Source of the DNA: Trichoplax sp. H2
Taxonomy: Eukaryota > Placozoa > Uniplacotomia > Trichoplacea
NCBI GenBank assembly: GCA_003344405.1
Contig: NOWV01000052.1
Location: forward strand, 186,001 to 250,000
Direction: 5' to 3'
DNA: 64,000 nucleotides
Part shown: positions 1 through 13,484 of the stretch, in pieces
Layout: each line of letters begins with the position of its first letter
Numbering within the stretch: the stretch's first letter is position 1
Notes under the pieces: model-generated
The model's database searches: none
Told to the model about the DNA's origin: nothing
What the model saw: only the letters and a program-made list of their open reading frames with translations
Program-made: the position numbers and the translations under genes

Positions 1-322
1 CCGTTCTAAGAAAATGTAACAATCAAACTGGCCGTGAAAACACTATGAAGATTCTATGTTTATTCAATTTTCCTCAGAGCATTACTTCAAATCAAAATTG
101 AAAGTCCCAGTGGCCACCCTTAGTGATATAATGAATACTATTTTAAAAATCAGTACTCTGTAGAAATGACTACCTTAGAGCTATTCGTTTTACATGAAGA
201 AATCTTGAGTTAAAAAGTACTGTAAGAATCTTACACTGACCTATTGAAATGAAGCCATAATCAGAGTCATCTAACAGTAGTATAAATACCCTGCGCTGCT
301 CCTTTCAAGGGAGGGTGGGATT

Positions 323-3300
323 ATACTGTACTGTACAGTACAGTGTACAATACAACAACGTCGTTTCGAAGATATAAGATGGTACAGTGTATCCTGTTTC
401 CTGTATTTAATATCTATAATAATATTAACGACTGACTACTACTCAAGTGCTCATCCGATATCACAGTATTCATGTTCACGACTGTCGTTAACGTTTTGAA
501 TGAAGGAGAGTCAAACGATTGAACACATACTTTACAGCAGACGTGCAAGTCTAAAAATGATACGACCCATCACAATAAACACATTACGGTACTGTATGTA
601 GTGTACAGTACTGTACAGTAGATAGAATTCTAGAACGTCAGATCATTCATTTCCAATACAAATACTCGTAATATGATAACAGTAATAACAAGCACGGATG
701 AAATCATCTTCCTCGCTTCTTGGTGTTGATGATTCCATAAATAAAATAATTAAATACTGTACGATAACTAAGGCGACCGTTCGCAACGATTCAGCGTTTA
801 CTCGGAGCTTTGCAGCGCTATTGCAAACAACCACACCGGCTACTATTAATTATTTATTTATTTATTTATTACACAGTATTATTATTCACTACAAATCCTT
901 GCAGTGATGACGTCATGCTAACTGCCGCGCACTACTTGATGTGCTAAAGGTTCAAGAACTGATTCTAATTCTACCCCCAACGTATACAGTAATAACAGTA
1001 CTGTACTGTATAGTAGTAATATACAGTACAGTACGTATAATGTAAATCGTTTACTAAAGGCTAGAGTTCAAAATAGGGACTACTTCATTTCTTACAGTAG
1101 TATCTGGTTCAAACGAATGCTATTGATTCCTAATCTCGATCGATAACACAGTTCTGTAGAATATAACAAGACATGAAAGCCTACACGAGCACCGGCATTC
1201 ACTGTGTGTGTGCTGTATAAATTACGGTGGCTATCCAATCCATTTGATAAACGTAAAACTTTAACCATACAATCAAATTAATGGACAGTGAATCATTCTT
1301 CAGGCAAAGTAGAATAGCACTGCTATTGTACTGTATAATGCTATTGAAAAGAGAATACTTGGTGCAAGAGTCGAGAAAATGTATTTATTACGATCGCTCG
1401 TCCATACGATATTTGTGGGGAAGGGGGAAAAATTGAATAATTTAATACAAGGACTGAGGGTCATGAAATACTGTACATTTCAAATTTATTGATAGCTATC
1501 AGTTAAACACTATTTCGTTGCTTATTTTAATGGCATGATTGTTAGCTGTCTTTTTATTCATGATCAATGGCTTGATCAAGAGTAAAAAGTAGTAGAGTAC
1601 AGCATAACAACAACAAAAATGGAACAAATTGAAAAATCTTAGCGGTTGATGATATCATAGGTGTAATTATTAGTACAGTATTATTCGCTCAGGTGTACGC
1701 TACGCGTTTTTTTAAGAGGTGAATGATTTGATCGAAAATGTTCAGTCTTCACAAAGGGTGCATTACTTAAAAAAACGCGTACGGTACAGTTACACATTGT
1801 TCTATTGGTACAACATCGAAAAACTGATAATCGTCATCAATAACATCAAAGTGTTGATAGCATACGGCAGGTATTCTCATATTATTCAGTCTTTGCCAAG
1901 CATATGGAGAAATGAAGGCATTCAGTTTGTGGTTTACATTCCCACGTGGACAAGGTTACTTGATACTTTCACACGGTAGTAGGTTTAGATGTGCCAATAA
2001 TACTGAACAGTACACGTGCACTAGAGTAATGTTGTATTTGTGTTGATGATCGCTGCATCCGAGCAGGAATTGTATGAAAGTTCTAATTTGTGTATTTTGT
2101 ATTTAGAAACTGGAGAGAATACGATAATAAAATAAAATAAATAATATAATATAGAGAAGATACAGTACTCCACATTATGTTCTCAAGCGCTGTAACCGAT
2201 TGCAGCTTTAAGCTGCAGTGTAAAGTCTACCAGATTAGGGAGTGTACTAGTCGCTCTACTATTCACCATTGACATCCCAATGAGCTGGCAGGTTGGTTTT
2301 GTATGATTTTCACCGGTAGAGTAGGTGACCAAGAAAAAATACGGTGGCTTAGAAAAGTGATAGGCCTACACATTTTCTTGTACGGTACAGCGCGCTTACT
2401 TCAAATCTCTCTCAGTGTACTTTTTGTTCGAGGTACATGCTGTAAGAGTAAAAATCTCGATCGCTACTATACCGTTATTGTACAGTACATATAAGAAAAG
2501 CAGGGACTTTAACCCCCAAAAGAGTGCCCATAATACCTGGCAGGTTTATTTTGTATTGATTGATTCATTCTCTCAACCTCATTTCAGTGCGTTCATCGGA
2601 TTTCCGATTGAAAGAAGAAGGAAGTTGCAAAACGCTGCTGTAGAGAAGCATACGGTGTCCTATCTATAATGGAGTAGTGTTGGTGAATTCATTTCTGCTA
2701 GCAATTTGTACAGTTGAATACTCGTCTTTCATCGTCACTCCAATCCATCGAGCTGATGCTCTTTACAAGTCCTGGACCGGACCCTGAGTGCACAAGACAG
2801 CGTTCTTTTGTTTTACTTGTAATCCTCTAAATAGGACAGGAAGCGGTCGGATTCAATATAATAAAAAAAAAAATATGGGCTGACTCTTTTACTGATCATT
2901 TCAACTAAAGTGTATATCACAGGTGATATATTATATGCTGTCCATTAAACTGTCTCCCAATCATTATCGGCAGCGTAGGTATTGTCTATGTTAGCATATG
3001 TAGTAGTATGGACCACTACAGTAGAAATAGACTTGGGCTGGGATTCATAGGAGTAACATTGATGATGTGAAGTTACTGCTTCCAAGCAGAGCTTAGCAAC
3101 AGGTAATGGGATGTCATAGACAGTAAAATTACTTCATTTAGAAAGAAAAAATCAGTCCAATTCAGAATCGACTGTTTGCATCACTATCGTACTTCAATCC
3201 TATGTTTGACATTCATTGTTGACCAAATAAGGCTAAATGTCTGTCTGTCTAAAAGCGTGTGCAGTGTGCACTCAATTTACAGTACAGTACTGTCTACAGG

Positions 3301-4390
3301 GTGTCTCAGAAATTTCCAATGGCATATTAGTAATTATGAAATTATACAGTGGTAAATCAGTAATTTAGTCAAAAATCTACGACGATTGAAGTTCTATGAA
3401 AACACAATTTCAACACCAAATTAGGCAAATTTGGTATCAGTCTATTGCAAAGAAGACGCTTGATGTAAATATGTAATTTAAATTTACATTAAGTGTGTTA
3501 AAGTTAGAGTGAGTGAGCATACAGTAGTACTGTACTCTACAGTGTACAGTGTACAGTACTATGCTTCACGCGTTTACTCAAGCGAACCTTTCTCAACTCG
3601 AATCTCTATATGGACAGTACAGTACGCAGCCGCTAACTAAACCTTGGCCTTGTTGATCATTGCAATCCTTTTACCTACTGTCGTGTGCAAATCCGCCTTG
3701 GTCACCAGCAGCACGTTGAAGGAGTCGATCATTGTAGTTTTTGAGGGCCGAGATTGAGTATATTGGCAGCTTGGATTATATCATTCTTGTGGATGAAAGT
3801 TGCAAACTAACCAGATATTGAACTATGTACCGATCAGGATTGTTAGTAGTAAGCGATCAATTCAAGTCCAGTGCCTTCAAGTTCTTATTGAAACGAGCCG
3901 CACAACATGTCCGACAGACGTTGTATGTTCATTGTGAGCAATTGGACAAGGTAAGGCTTTGTATCATGTAGGTGCAGTACAGTAGAAAGGAATGGATGCA
4001 TATCCACTATCGGTAGCATCAAGTAGAAATTGGCACTACAGATTGCGTGAAAAGTAGATGTCGATGGTAGATTATCCATTAATTAGTAGTGAATAGTGAA
4101 TACTACCTTGTAGCCTTGAAGCCTACAACATAATTTTGAATACATTGACATCAGTGGGTCTGTCACGGCTAAAGCGCCAATGAAGAGCAAAATCTTTTTT
4201 GAATTTCGAGCTTGAGACGACTATGCAAGTGCCTTGAAATACAATTTTCATCCTATTCAACCATTTTATTGCTCTATGGAAGTGTTAAATTGTATAGCAT
4301 ACTGGAAAAGAAACGAATGCAATTTTATTTCCTTTCTTTGTAGTAAGTAATCTTGCTTGCTTAAAGTATACTGTATTGAAGTACAGTACT
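323..4390. repeat. Dispersed ACTGTACAGT-type palindromic motif cluster
   Basis: Overlapping copies of TACTGTAC and GTACAGTA recur through this interval. Dense clusters are at 323-353, 591-620, 987-1034, 3279-3300, 3520-3560, 3612-3625 and 4367-4390; single copies lie near 755, 1324, 1468, 1672, 2160, 2477 and 3973. Many copies are self-complementary, centred on TGTACA. After about 4.4 kb the motif becomes rare (isolated cases near 5901, 7352, 24072 and 26079). The boundary is thus sharp and falls just before the first COASY exon. What the motif does is unknown; it may be a short simple repeat that spreads by slippage. Confidence 0.7.
908..915. promoter_or_regulatory. CRE/ATF-type palindrome TGACGTCA
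   Basis: A perfect 8-bp TGACGTCA, the consensus site of CREB/ATF bZIP factors, sits in a locally CpG-richer stretch (about 780-935). Such sites often lie near transcription starts, but no gene start was recognised beside it, so function is only inferred. A single 8-mer can occur by chance in 64 kb. Confidence 0.25.
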
Positions 4391-4718
4391 ACGCGTATTG
4401 TACTTTTCTTTCAGCCTTTAGCCGTAACAGATCCGTAGCAACGAATCACACACTACGGTAGTGTAATGTCGAAATGCTGCAATAGAAATTGTATGCAAAA
4501 TAGGCTAGACACGAAATATAAATTGCATTCGTTATTCTGCATTAGACGCTATTCAGTGGACTCTCAGTGAGTTCATAGGAATGAATCATGATTCATTATG
4601 ACCAGTATACACGTACCATCAAAATGTCGACATTTTGACCAAGGAAATTGTATACAAATTGAACACAAAATAGGTGCCCACAATAAATTACCTATTCTTG
4701 AATATTGCACCCTTTAAG

Positions 4719-7700
4719 ATTACAACATTGATGAATCTAGAATACAAGCTATTAAATTGATACATCCATTTTCAATATATCTGCAGGAAAAGAAGATCAA
4801 TGATAGCCTAGTCCGCAAGCAGTATCAGTTAATTATCAAATATATATACAATTCCGCATCAGAAATCAACAATGAATTGGATATCAGAGTATTGTTACCG
4901 ACGACTATCGGCGAATGGAGCAAGCGAGAAATTGCTAAAAGTGTTGATGTAGCTTTACAAGCATCCAATGATAACTTGCAGTCTACAACTAATCTGGACT
5001 TGAGATCTTCGCTAATCAACAAATATTCTCTCAAAGATAGCGACCTCTACGCTCATGAAATTTTAGATTTAAGCGATTATGTTGAAAATAATAATATTGA
5101 AGACCATCTAGAAGAAATTGGTAATCACTAAACCAATAAATACTGTAAATTAGTAATGCAAACAATCATGTTTTCAATTGCTAATATGCAATTTGCAAAG
5201 TCATATTCCGAAATTGAATGCAGATATTTCGTACGTATTTGTTGGGTGTACGAATGCACGCATTTCAATGAAGGATCACACACGCGAAATGTAATGTACT
5301 TGTAAAGCGTAGTACTATATATGCAAAATGCTCATCAATCATTCATAATTGTTTCTATTTTGGTATTATTTTGTTTTTCATGATTAGATGGTGATATCTA
5401 CCCAAGTGTTATAATTGGAGGCACATTTGATAGATTGCATAATGGCCATAAACTATTGCTTTCAACAGCATCTCTCTATTCTCAGAAAGAACTGTATGTG
5501 GGTGTAACTGATGGCCCTATGGTAGCGAATAAAACTTTATCTGAGCTAATGGAATCAACACATACACGCATTGCACGCGTCAAAAGGTACAAACTAAACT
5601 TTCAACTGTAATCATTGGTAAATGCCAGATGCTAAGTGATAAATATAAATAGAACCACGAATTATATGCATTTCCTAGTCAGATTTTCAATGTCATCAAA
5701 ATATACTTAAAGACACATGTCTAAAAATTATTGTTCCATCTTGTGCTCTTCTTATCTTATCTCATGAGTTGTTGCTAGATATTACTTGATTGCATGCTGA
5801 GTAGCAACCGATAAATCGCTAGCATCTATTGTATTCATGCCCGGATATAATACAAGCATGAGATAAAATATATACAACATAAAGGAGTGAAGGCTTGTAA
5901 TACTGTACTGGCATCTTTTCTACGTAACGAAATCGATAGTAACATAATGAAATAATCCTTTCTGATTATAATCTGAATAAATCGCCATTAACGCGTCAGT
6001 TAAAAGCTTATACAATCATTACCGCATTAATTATATAGCAAAAGTATTACAGGGAGTCGACATTAGAAGAAATATAAAACTTACTTAGTTATTTTTATCT
6101 ACTTGCTTTATTAACACATCGGTCGAAATAAAAGGTTTGGTTAAGACCATCAAAATTGCTCATAGTTAAGATATGCTTAATACATTATAGACAATTCATT
6201 CTGTAATACATAGCTTATCGTATCTAAATTCCATACGTTTTTATAGTTTCCTACGTGACATTCAACCTTCAATACAATATCATGTAGTTCCAATTATTGA
6301 TCCGTTTGGTCCTTCAATAACTGAAAAAGATATACAGTGTATCGTCGTTAGTCAGGAAACATTAAAAGGCGGTAGCGTCGTAAATGAAGAAAGATCTAAG
6401 AAAGTTCGTTGTGTCAATGATATAACAAATGTGAATAGACTTATTGTGTCTGTACTACAATAATTATAATTGACCATTATTTAAATTTATTAGAATTATG
6501 ATCCTCTTGTCATCAAGAAAATTGACCTAGTAGCAGCTGAAAGTAATAATCAACTGGATTGGATGCAGGATGTAAAAATCAGCTCTACAACATTACGTCA
6601 AAAAATTCTTAGTGATCTTTTACAACCATTGAAAGTGCGTCAAGTTTTGCTAATGGTTGATCGCTACACTATTTACCGGATCTTTACATACTCCTATAAT
6701 AGGACATGTAACTAGACATTATTACTTTTATACTATGCTTAGGATAAGAAAATAAACGCTCCCTGGACTAAGAAAATTGAGAGTTTTCTTCTGCCAGATA
6801 TACCGAAGCAACGTCTACCTTACTTAATTGGGCTCACAGGCGGAATTGCTAGTGGGAAAACATCTATTTCTGCACGGCTGGAAAAATTAGGAGCAGCCAT
6901 CATTAACTGTGATAAGGTATGCTAAATAACCCTTATACTGCATGATAAATCACGAAATAATAGCTAAGACTTCAATATATTGAACATTTATTTTTCAATA
7001 AAATTATATTAGCTTGCTCATAAAGCCTATCTTCCTGGTACTAAATCTTACAGTGAAATTTTAAAAGTGTTTGGAAAAGGTTGGTTATGATGTTAATACC
7101 TGCATGCACTCTTGCTTAGAAGTTTTTGATCCGACCTTACCTACTTTCGTGCTAATCGTTATATTGAAATTTAAAACATCGTAAATATTAGAGCTAAAAT
7201 GGTCATCAAATAAATCCTTTCACATTTATCATGTTTATTATACTTCAGGGATTATCGGCGAAAATGACTGCATTGATAGAAAGTCATTAAGTGCAATTGT
7301 ATTTGCCAATGCTGTATGTGCAGACAATTCGATGCCAGCTATTACATTGAAGCTATACTGTACTGAGTAACTATCTTGAAACTGAATAATGTAGGATCTA
7401 TTGGAGAAGCTTAATAATATTGTGTGGCCAGCTGTTGCAGATCTAGTACGACAGGAAGTCCAAATTGCTGCTACAAATGGTTAGATTGGTATAGATTTAT
7501 ACAATAGAATAATTCTCCACATGCGTTCGCTGTAAATTACCTCATATTAATGCACGTAGTAAAAAACAATATTTAGGAACTTCAGTTTGTGTTATCGAAG
7601 CTGCGCTCTTGCTGGAAGCTAACTGGAAGAAATTCTTAAATGAGGTTTGGGTATCGACTATTCCAGTCAAGGAGGTAAATTATCGATCGTTACATTTTAA

Positions 7701-9182
7701 TAGTTTTATTGAAGCCATGGCTATCATTATACTAAGTATTACCTGCTTTTGGCGACTGATATCATTAATAATTATGAAATTAAAATTTTAGGCAATTACT
7801 CGGGTAGTTAAACGAGATAACGTCAATGAAGAGCAAGCGAAACGGAGAATTGAATCACAAATGACTAATGCGGAACGCATCAATCACGCTGATGTTGTCT
7901 TAACAACATTATGGGAGCCTGAAATAACACAAAAACAAGTAAGTTACATACGTAGTTTTCAGGTTCCCCAACTTCAGCTATTGGCAAATTAGAGGCCATT
8001 AATAATGCTTTTAAAAAATGATTTTGGGCTTACTGGTATATTTTATATATATATGATACAAAGGTTGAATTTGCGTGGCAACAACTAAACCGAAGAATCG
8101 GCCTTTATCAAAGTCTGTCTATTGGCCATCCTATTGATAACAGGTAAATTACAACTTTTACTATTAGCGAAGGTCCTGTATCGGATTAATTATAAACTAT
8201 TAATAGACTCCAGATGATATCAGACAAGCTTCGTACCCAGTACTCAATAGAAAATGGTAAAGACTTGTTACAATTGGATACAACCAAAAAGAGGTTGGTA
8301 TGACGTTAGAACAAGGCGAGTTATTGAAGATTTAATAATCAGCTGATTTTGCATAGATCGACGATTACAGCAATGCTTGACCTCTGTGAGCTCTTCTCCT
8401 ATTGGCTAAAGGTAAGTAAACTTAAATTTTAAAACGTTAATTATCTATAGCAACGGGCCTATTTTTATTTCTGTATAGGATGCCGACTTAGTTAAATTAG
8501 CTATCATTTTAGCACATTGCGACGATCAAAAGGACGTTTCAAGATTTTTAGATTCAATTTCTTCACATGAAAAGGTATTTACTATTGCACTAGTTCCTTT
8601 GATATTTCAATTTCTTTATTATTGATAGCACCTTTTTATTTGCAGGCTTTAAGGTCTATACACGAATGTTTAGATCTGCATAATGATTTACACAACTCAG
8701 GTATGGGATAATTTATATTTTCTCGAAAGAATCTGAGATAGATGAATAATTTTTTTTATTATTTAGGCTATCGTAAAGGTAGAACTACGCTAGATGGTGA
8801 CTTTATAAACGATATGTACTTCATCGGATCATTTTTTACTGGTGATGTCAGTGTTAGCAATTCTGATATCTGCAGGCGTCAGGGGTAAGTCTACACGTAA
8901 TAATTAAAGTTGAAATATCAAGTTGGAGCGTCCTCATAATTACATACTTATTTTAAATAAGACTGACGACAGACGAATGTATCAAATTAGTCAAACAAAG
9001 ACCGATTTACAGGTATACGTGTACCTTGATTGCCATCAATTACATAATGCTTCTACCGTAGAAAATATGGAAGATATTGATCGTATAATTCATGTATGCT
9101 GAGTTAATTTTCGATTATCTTTAGGACACATCTATGTCAGCAATTTTTGGAGGGAAGATTGGAAAAAATTGTAAACGCATAA
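4719..9182 (+). CDS. COASY: Bifunctional coenzyme A synthase with C-terminal HD-like extension (5' end incomplete)
   Basis: Catalyses the last two steps of CoA synthesis: adenylation of 4'-phosphopantetheine, then phosphorylation of dephospho-CoA. Exons traced, with reading phase continuous at every GT-AG junction: (4719, 4741 or 4787)-5120, 5388-5586, 6247-6403, 6494-6634, 6743-6916, 7013-7079, 7249-7313, 7395-7479, 7577-7674, 7792-7938, 8064-8143, 8207-8293, 8357-8411, 8479-8574, 8646-8700, 8767-8884, 8962-9012, 9125-9182 (stop TAA). Exon 1 carries the metazoan N-terminal segment with LDIRVLLP. Exon 2 has the nucleotidyltransferase GGTFDR and HNGH motif (5438-5449). Exon 5 has the kinase P-loop GGIASGKT (6839-6862). 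Exons 9-10 hold the kinase motifs VCVIEAALLLEA and LTTLWEP. About 688 residues from 4787, against roughly 560 in vertebrates; the excess is the C-terminal extension (8207-9182). No in-frame ATG lies in the first traced exon, so an upstream exon must supply the start; 4276-4342 is a possible one. Identity is certain, the 5' end is not. Confidence 0.93.
8207..9182 (+). other. C-terminal HD-like domain of the CoA synthase (degenerate)
   Basis: The seven last exons encode about 173 residues after the normal kinase end (which finishes near the RRIGLYQ segment of exon 11). Visible segments are a short helix ending MLDLCELF, then DADLVKLAI at 8479-8505, then LAHC and D-rich residues, and a C-terminus QRPIY...LEGRLEKIVNA. 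As I recall the bacterial COG4339-type metal-dependent HD phosphohydrolases, the layout is the same: a YHN..H helix, a segment ending in LAI.FHD, and a C-terminal RP.I(Y/F) followed by an LE..A..N helix. Here the YHN..H pair is missing and FHD is replaced by AHC, so metal binding is doubtful. The family assignment is inferred by eye. Confidence 0.5.
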
Positions 9183-9538
9183 CTTGTATATTTTTGTTTA
9201 AAGTTCTGGATGTGACTGATCAAAGTTTCTGAAGTAGCTAAGAAATAATTATTATATTCTATTAATGTGCTACACTTGGTACTTTAAATAGGTGAAATTA
9301 TTGAAGTAATACGCTGTAGAATACAATTCTTTAGTTGTTATGATTGGGCGCTCTTTAAAACTACCTTCATAATTTTGTTTTTGCGCCATTAAGCGTTCTT
9401 TGTAAGCTATTAAAATTGTTATTTAAATCTTATGACATATCTTGGCGGGCATCGAAATCTATGCACTGTACTTAGGACTTTCTACTCTTAAATTCGAAAT
9501 ACAAACCTGCAGTATGTCTACAACCTTAAGGATTAAAT

Positions 9539-9544
9539 AATAAA
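9539..9544 (+). terminator. Candidate COASY polyadenylation signal AATAAA
   Basis: The first canonical AATAAA I noticed downstream of the COASY stop codon (9182), about 357 bases away; a second is at 9639-9644. In DNA this AT-rich the hexamer is common, so the assignment is weak. Confidence 0.3.
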
Positions 9545-12500
9545 TTGCGATAATTATTTTTTATTATATTAGTTGACCTTTATGGCAACATTTATAGCTG
9601 ATGTTTTATAATACATTTCAATCTTATGAAACGTTATAAATAAAATTGGCATATAATCATCCTTGTTCTATTTTGATAAACTCATATGATATAAAATTAC
9701 AGAGGAGAAGATCAAATGAGCATACAGGAGTGATTTGGAAATAGAGTAATTCATAAAGAAACTACCACATTAAACTCGCATCAATATATCCCACAGTATA
9801 CGTTATACATCTAAAACTAGTAATGCAAGGCATTCAACAATATTTTTTAATATAATTACTTTTTGCCCGCAATTTCATTCGTCAGGGATAATACTTGCTA
9901 CTAATCATTATAAAACAATTGTTGAAGCCAGCATCGTTTTTTCTCATATAATAAACTGATAGGTAACTTGTTATCTAATGCACCGATGAATTTCTCGTAG
10001 AAACTAGGGTACATATATATGTTAGACCATATCAGTGAGTAAATTAGCTTTTTCAATGCTTAGATATCACGATTAACTTTCTCAATCATTTATTACTGTT
10101 TCTGTAACGATAAAATTTTTACGAATACAACAAATTGAGTAATATATTTTCACTCTAAAAAATATAAATACACATGTTTAGTATTTACTATTTGTATACA
10201 ATACGATTTGATATAAATAGTGAATTTTTAATATATAGTCATAACTTTTTTAAGTATAGACAATAATGCATTTTCTAATAGTTTAAAATATAATGTTCGA
10301 GTATTTTCATATATTTTTAAGTAATAATATGTTGAACTGCTTTATAAAATATTGCAGTACTACAGTATCATAAATTAATTAGGAAGTTGTGGTAGATTTT
10401 ACAAATTATCTAAAGCCTTTCATCGTCTAATTAACGCTATTCGAGCATTGACTATTCTTAATGAGTAGTAGTTATCAAAGAATATATCGTGATAGTGATG
10501 AATTGTAACGTATCTAACCTGTAGAACTTGCTACTTTTTTATTATATCGGCATATTTATGCTAGTAGTCTTCCTGTTTCAATAAATATATGTACAATTAT
10601 AAAGAAATAACGAATGCTCCCAAGAGATTCTTAAACAAATAAAATGAAATATTACGTAAATATTTTATGACGATGTCGTTGAATATTGGGCTGTGTAATA
10701 TAATAGATTAATAAATGATTATCGAGAAGAAATTTATAAGCTCTACATAATATCAATGGAATGATTGACATTTTAGAATTACCTTTTAGGTTATCTACGC
10801 GTAAAAATATTTCTTTATTGTAATATTTAATGTAGACATAAATTATATTTCTGATCGATGGTGACAATCAATTATATGTAGCTTGATCATGAAGGTAATA
10901 CATATGAGAGATTCGATCTTCTGTATTTGGTCTATCATCATGTAAAAAATATCTCAATAAATGCTTGATCTAATTGTACATGAATAAATATGAGATAAAT
11001 TTAAGGTGTAGGCCTCTAATGACTGAGAATGCGATAGCTTAATTAGTGGAAAAATAATAATTGAAAGGAGTATGGTTAATTTATCCAGAATATGTAATGA
11101 AAATTGTTTACTATTCATTTTAGGGATCAACATTTAAATACTACCGAACTTCCTACTTCCGATAACGATCAAATTAACGGTATAAAATTTATAAAGTATG
11201 TTAGTTGGTAAGTAAGTCGCGATATTTACTATATTGAGAAAAGCGAACAATCTTTCCTTCAATATTATGTCTATCGTATCGTTATCATAATCGAGTAGGG
11301 AACTTTTCTTAAAAAGTCAAGTATGATAGTAAAAATTATTGATAATGTCGATGAATATATCACACGCACAATACCATTTTGCTTCAATCAAATTATTGAT
11401 CATGCAATAGGAAATGAGTAAAAAATTGAGTTATTCTAAAAATCTGTATTAATGAATACAAGCGATCTATTTATATAAACCTTCAATTCCGTATTGTATT
11501 GAAGAAATCCAGTTATTCAACTTGTGCGGCCATCAATAAGTAAATGAATGTAATTGCATGCATGACAGTATTCTAAACCTTATTCAACGCTTAATAGATG
11601 TATTTTACAATATGTTACTTATGTTATAATTGACAATTTATTAATTTCTACTTTGCGTAGGCGTTATATCCTATTTAAAGGAAAAAACAAAAAATATATA
11701 AGAATTCAAGTAATCAACATAGCATGAGATGTCAAGAGAAGGAGTGGAAGAATTAGAAATGATCCAAATCAAGTAATGAACAGATTATTGAAGAGTTTAA
11801 CAATATTACAAAAATAGAATGGAAGGGAAAACGGAAAAAGCATAAACAATAAAGAAAGAATAAAAGAAAAAAACATTCACTTATTACAATTAATAGCAGT
11901 TATCCACGCGACAAGAAAGTACTTGCAAAAAAATTTAAAAATAACTGAATACCGGTATTAAATTAGTTTTTGGCAAGATGACTTGGGATTGGATATGGTT
12001 TTCAAGAAGTTAGCTGGTAATATCCGAAATGCGTGACTGATTGAAGTGTTAACTAAAATATGATTGGCTATGATAGATTTTAGGTACAGAAAAAGAAAAA
12101 ATTATTAGGAGATAAAAATAACATAAGGACGGATTATGTAATAAGAATTGTCCTCTGTATTAGTATAAAAAATGGATTGAATTTTATAACTTTGAATATC
12201 TTTTCGATATTAGTTCCAAATTTACAGTTAATTTAAGCAAGGAGTAAAATTTAAATGTGAATACTGTAACTTATTAATAGTGTAAACTTTGACTTTTCTA
12301 ATAGGGTTCTATCCCTTGTTTTTACTGTTACCCTAGCAATGTAAATTAATGAACGGTTTACACTACGAACTAATAGAATTAATAAGCATGTTGAAGTGTA
12401 TAGTGATGAAAGACGTACCTACTGAATAATTTATACTACGGATTGGATTTCTCTTTAAAGAATTATTTTACACTTGCTATTCTATCCGTAAATAGTAACA

Positions 12501-13448
12501 CGGAAATTATCGATTAAATGATATCTTAAGGCTATAAATTATTGTTCCCTATTTGAATTTTTTTTTATTTGATATATTATAATTAATTCGTACAATATAT
12601 CATGATTAGTTTATCGAAAATTAATTTTTCCATCAATCATTACTTTTTTCTGGTGGATCTGAGTTGTTTGTTTTATATTATAATTTTACTGTATTTAGTA
12701 TAGCAATCTAGCATTCGAATGCTATTCTACTATAAAAGAAGAACGATGTGGTGGCAATAGGAAATACATTGTGTTACCGTTAATCAATTAGAATGAAGTA
12801 ATAATTCATCTACTACCGGATGAAAATTTAGAAAAGAAATGATTGGTATATTCCAGTCAAGAAATTTTGAATGATTTATATTTAATTCCTGTCTAGCTTA
12901 AAATTTTTATAATACGGAATTGATATTTTAAAGAACTGCTATTTTAATTAGTACCAGAATCGCTTGTCTATATCCAAGTTATCTTCCTCTGCAGGATCTA
13001 TATATCTCAATACTACCTTTGCGTTACTCTACTCTATTACTGCTAGTACTTGTCGATCGATCGATTCAGTAGAGACGAAGCAATTGTAGCTAGTCAAGAT
13101 TAGTAAATTGACTGCAACAGTTAATATTAGGCCGTAGGCTAGTATCATGATAGCCTAACAAGTTCATTCGTTATACCTAGGTGTCTTCTTAACTTACTGC
13201 AAATGATAATCAATTCCGTAGTATATTTTCCAACGGATATTTAGAGTAGTAAAAAAACGGAATTGGTCCTGCCCTAAAAATAAAAAATTATACAATCCTA
13301 TTTGCATTTGAATTTAGTGATGGCATTGAATGATAATCTAAGTTCAAAGTACATAATGGTGTAAAGTATTGAAATATTAATTATCCGCTTTTTTGTGTTT
13401 GTGTTTATTGCCGGTAGCTTCTATATAACTATTTTGTAACGTGTCAGC

Positions 13449-13484
13449 CTGTCTCTCTCCCTCTCTCTCCATCTCTCCATCTCA
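13449..13484 (+). repeat. CT-rich polypyrimidine tract
   Basis: A run of TCTC and CCTCTC units, interrupted by two CAT triplets. It faces a purine-rich tract on the same strand at 14010-14090. A similar CT tract is at 14771-14793 and a GAGAGA tract at 19853-19875. These are simple-sequence repeats; no gene is associated. Confidence 0.8.

Larger units (their letters stand above)
1..4700. other. 5' intergenic region, upstream of COASY
   Basis: I find no gene I can defend here. Short open frames exist on both strands (for example 1719-1979 and 2415-2669 on +, 643-834 on -) but none looks like a known family or has convincing splice sites on both sides. The sequence differs from the rest of the window: it is rich in the palindromic motif described separately and has somewhat more CpG, for instance around 780-835 and 900-935. 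A GC-richer stretch at 3637-3760 is open on both strands. Some of this DNA may be promoter or 5' UTR of COASY, or the flank of a gene outside the window. Confidence 0.5.

Noticed and set aside
1719-1979. 86-codon open frame on the + strand
   Set aside because: Basic and aromatic AT-driven composition, no family motif, no splice context; frames of this length are expected by chance at this base composition.
9001-9075. Read-through of COASY exon 17 past 9012
   Set aside because: Splicing from AG|GTATAC to 9125 restores the frame and gives a C-terminus with LE..LEKIVNA, which fits the HD-like family better than the read-through.
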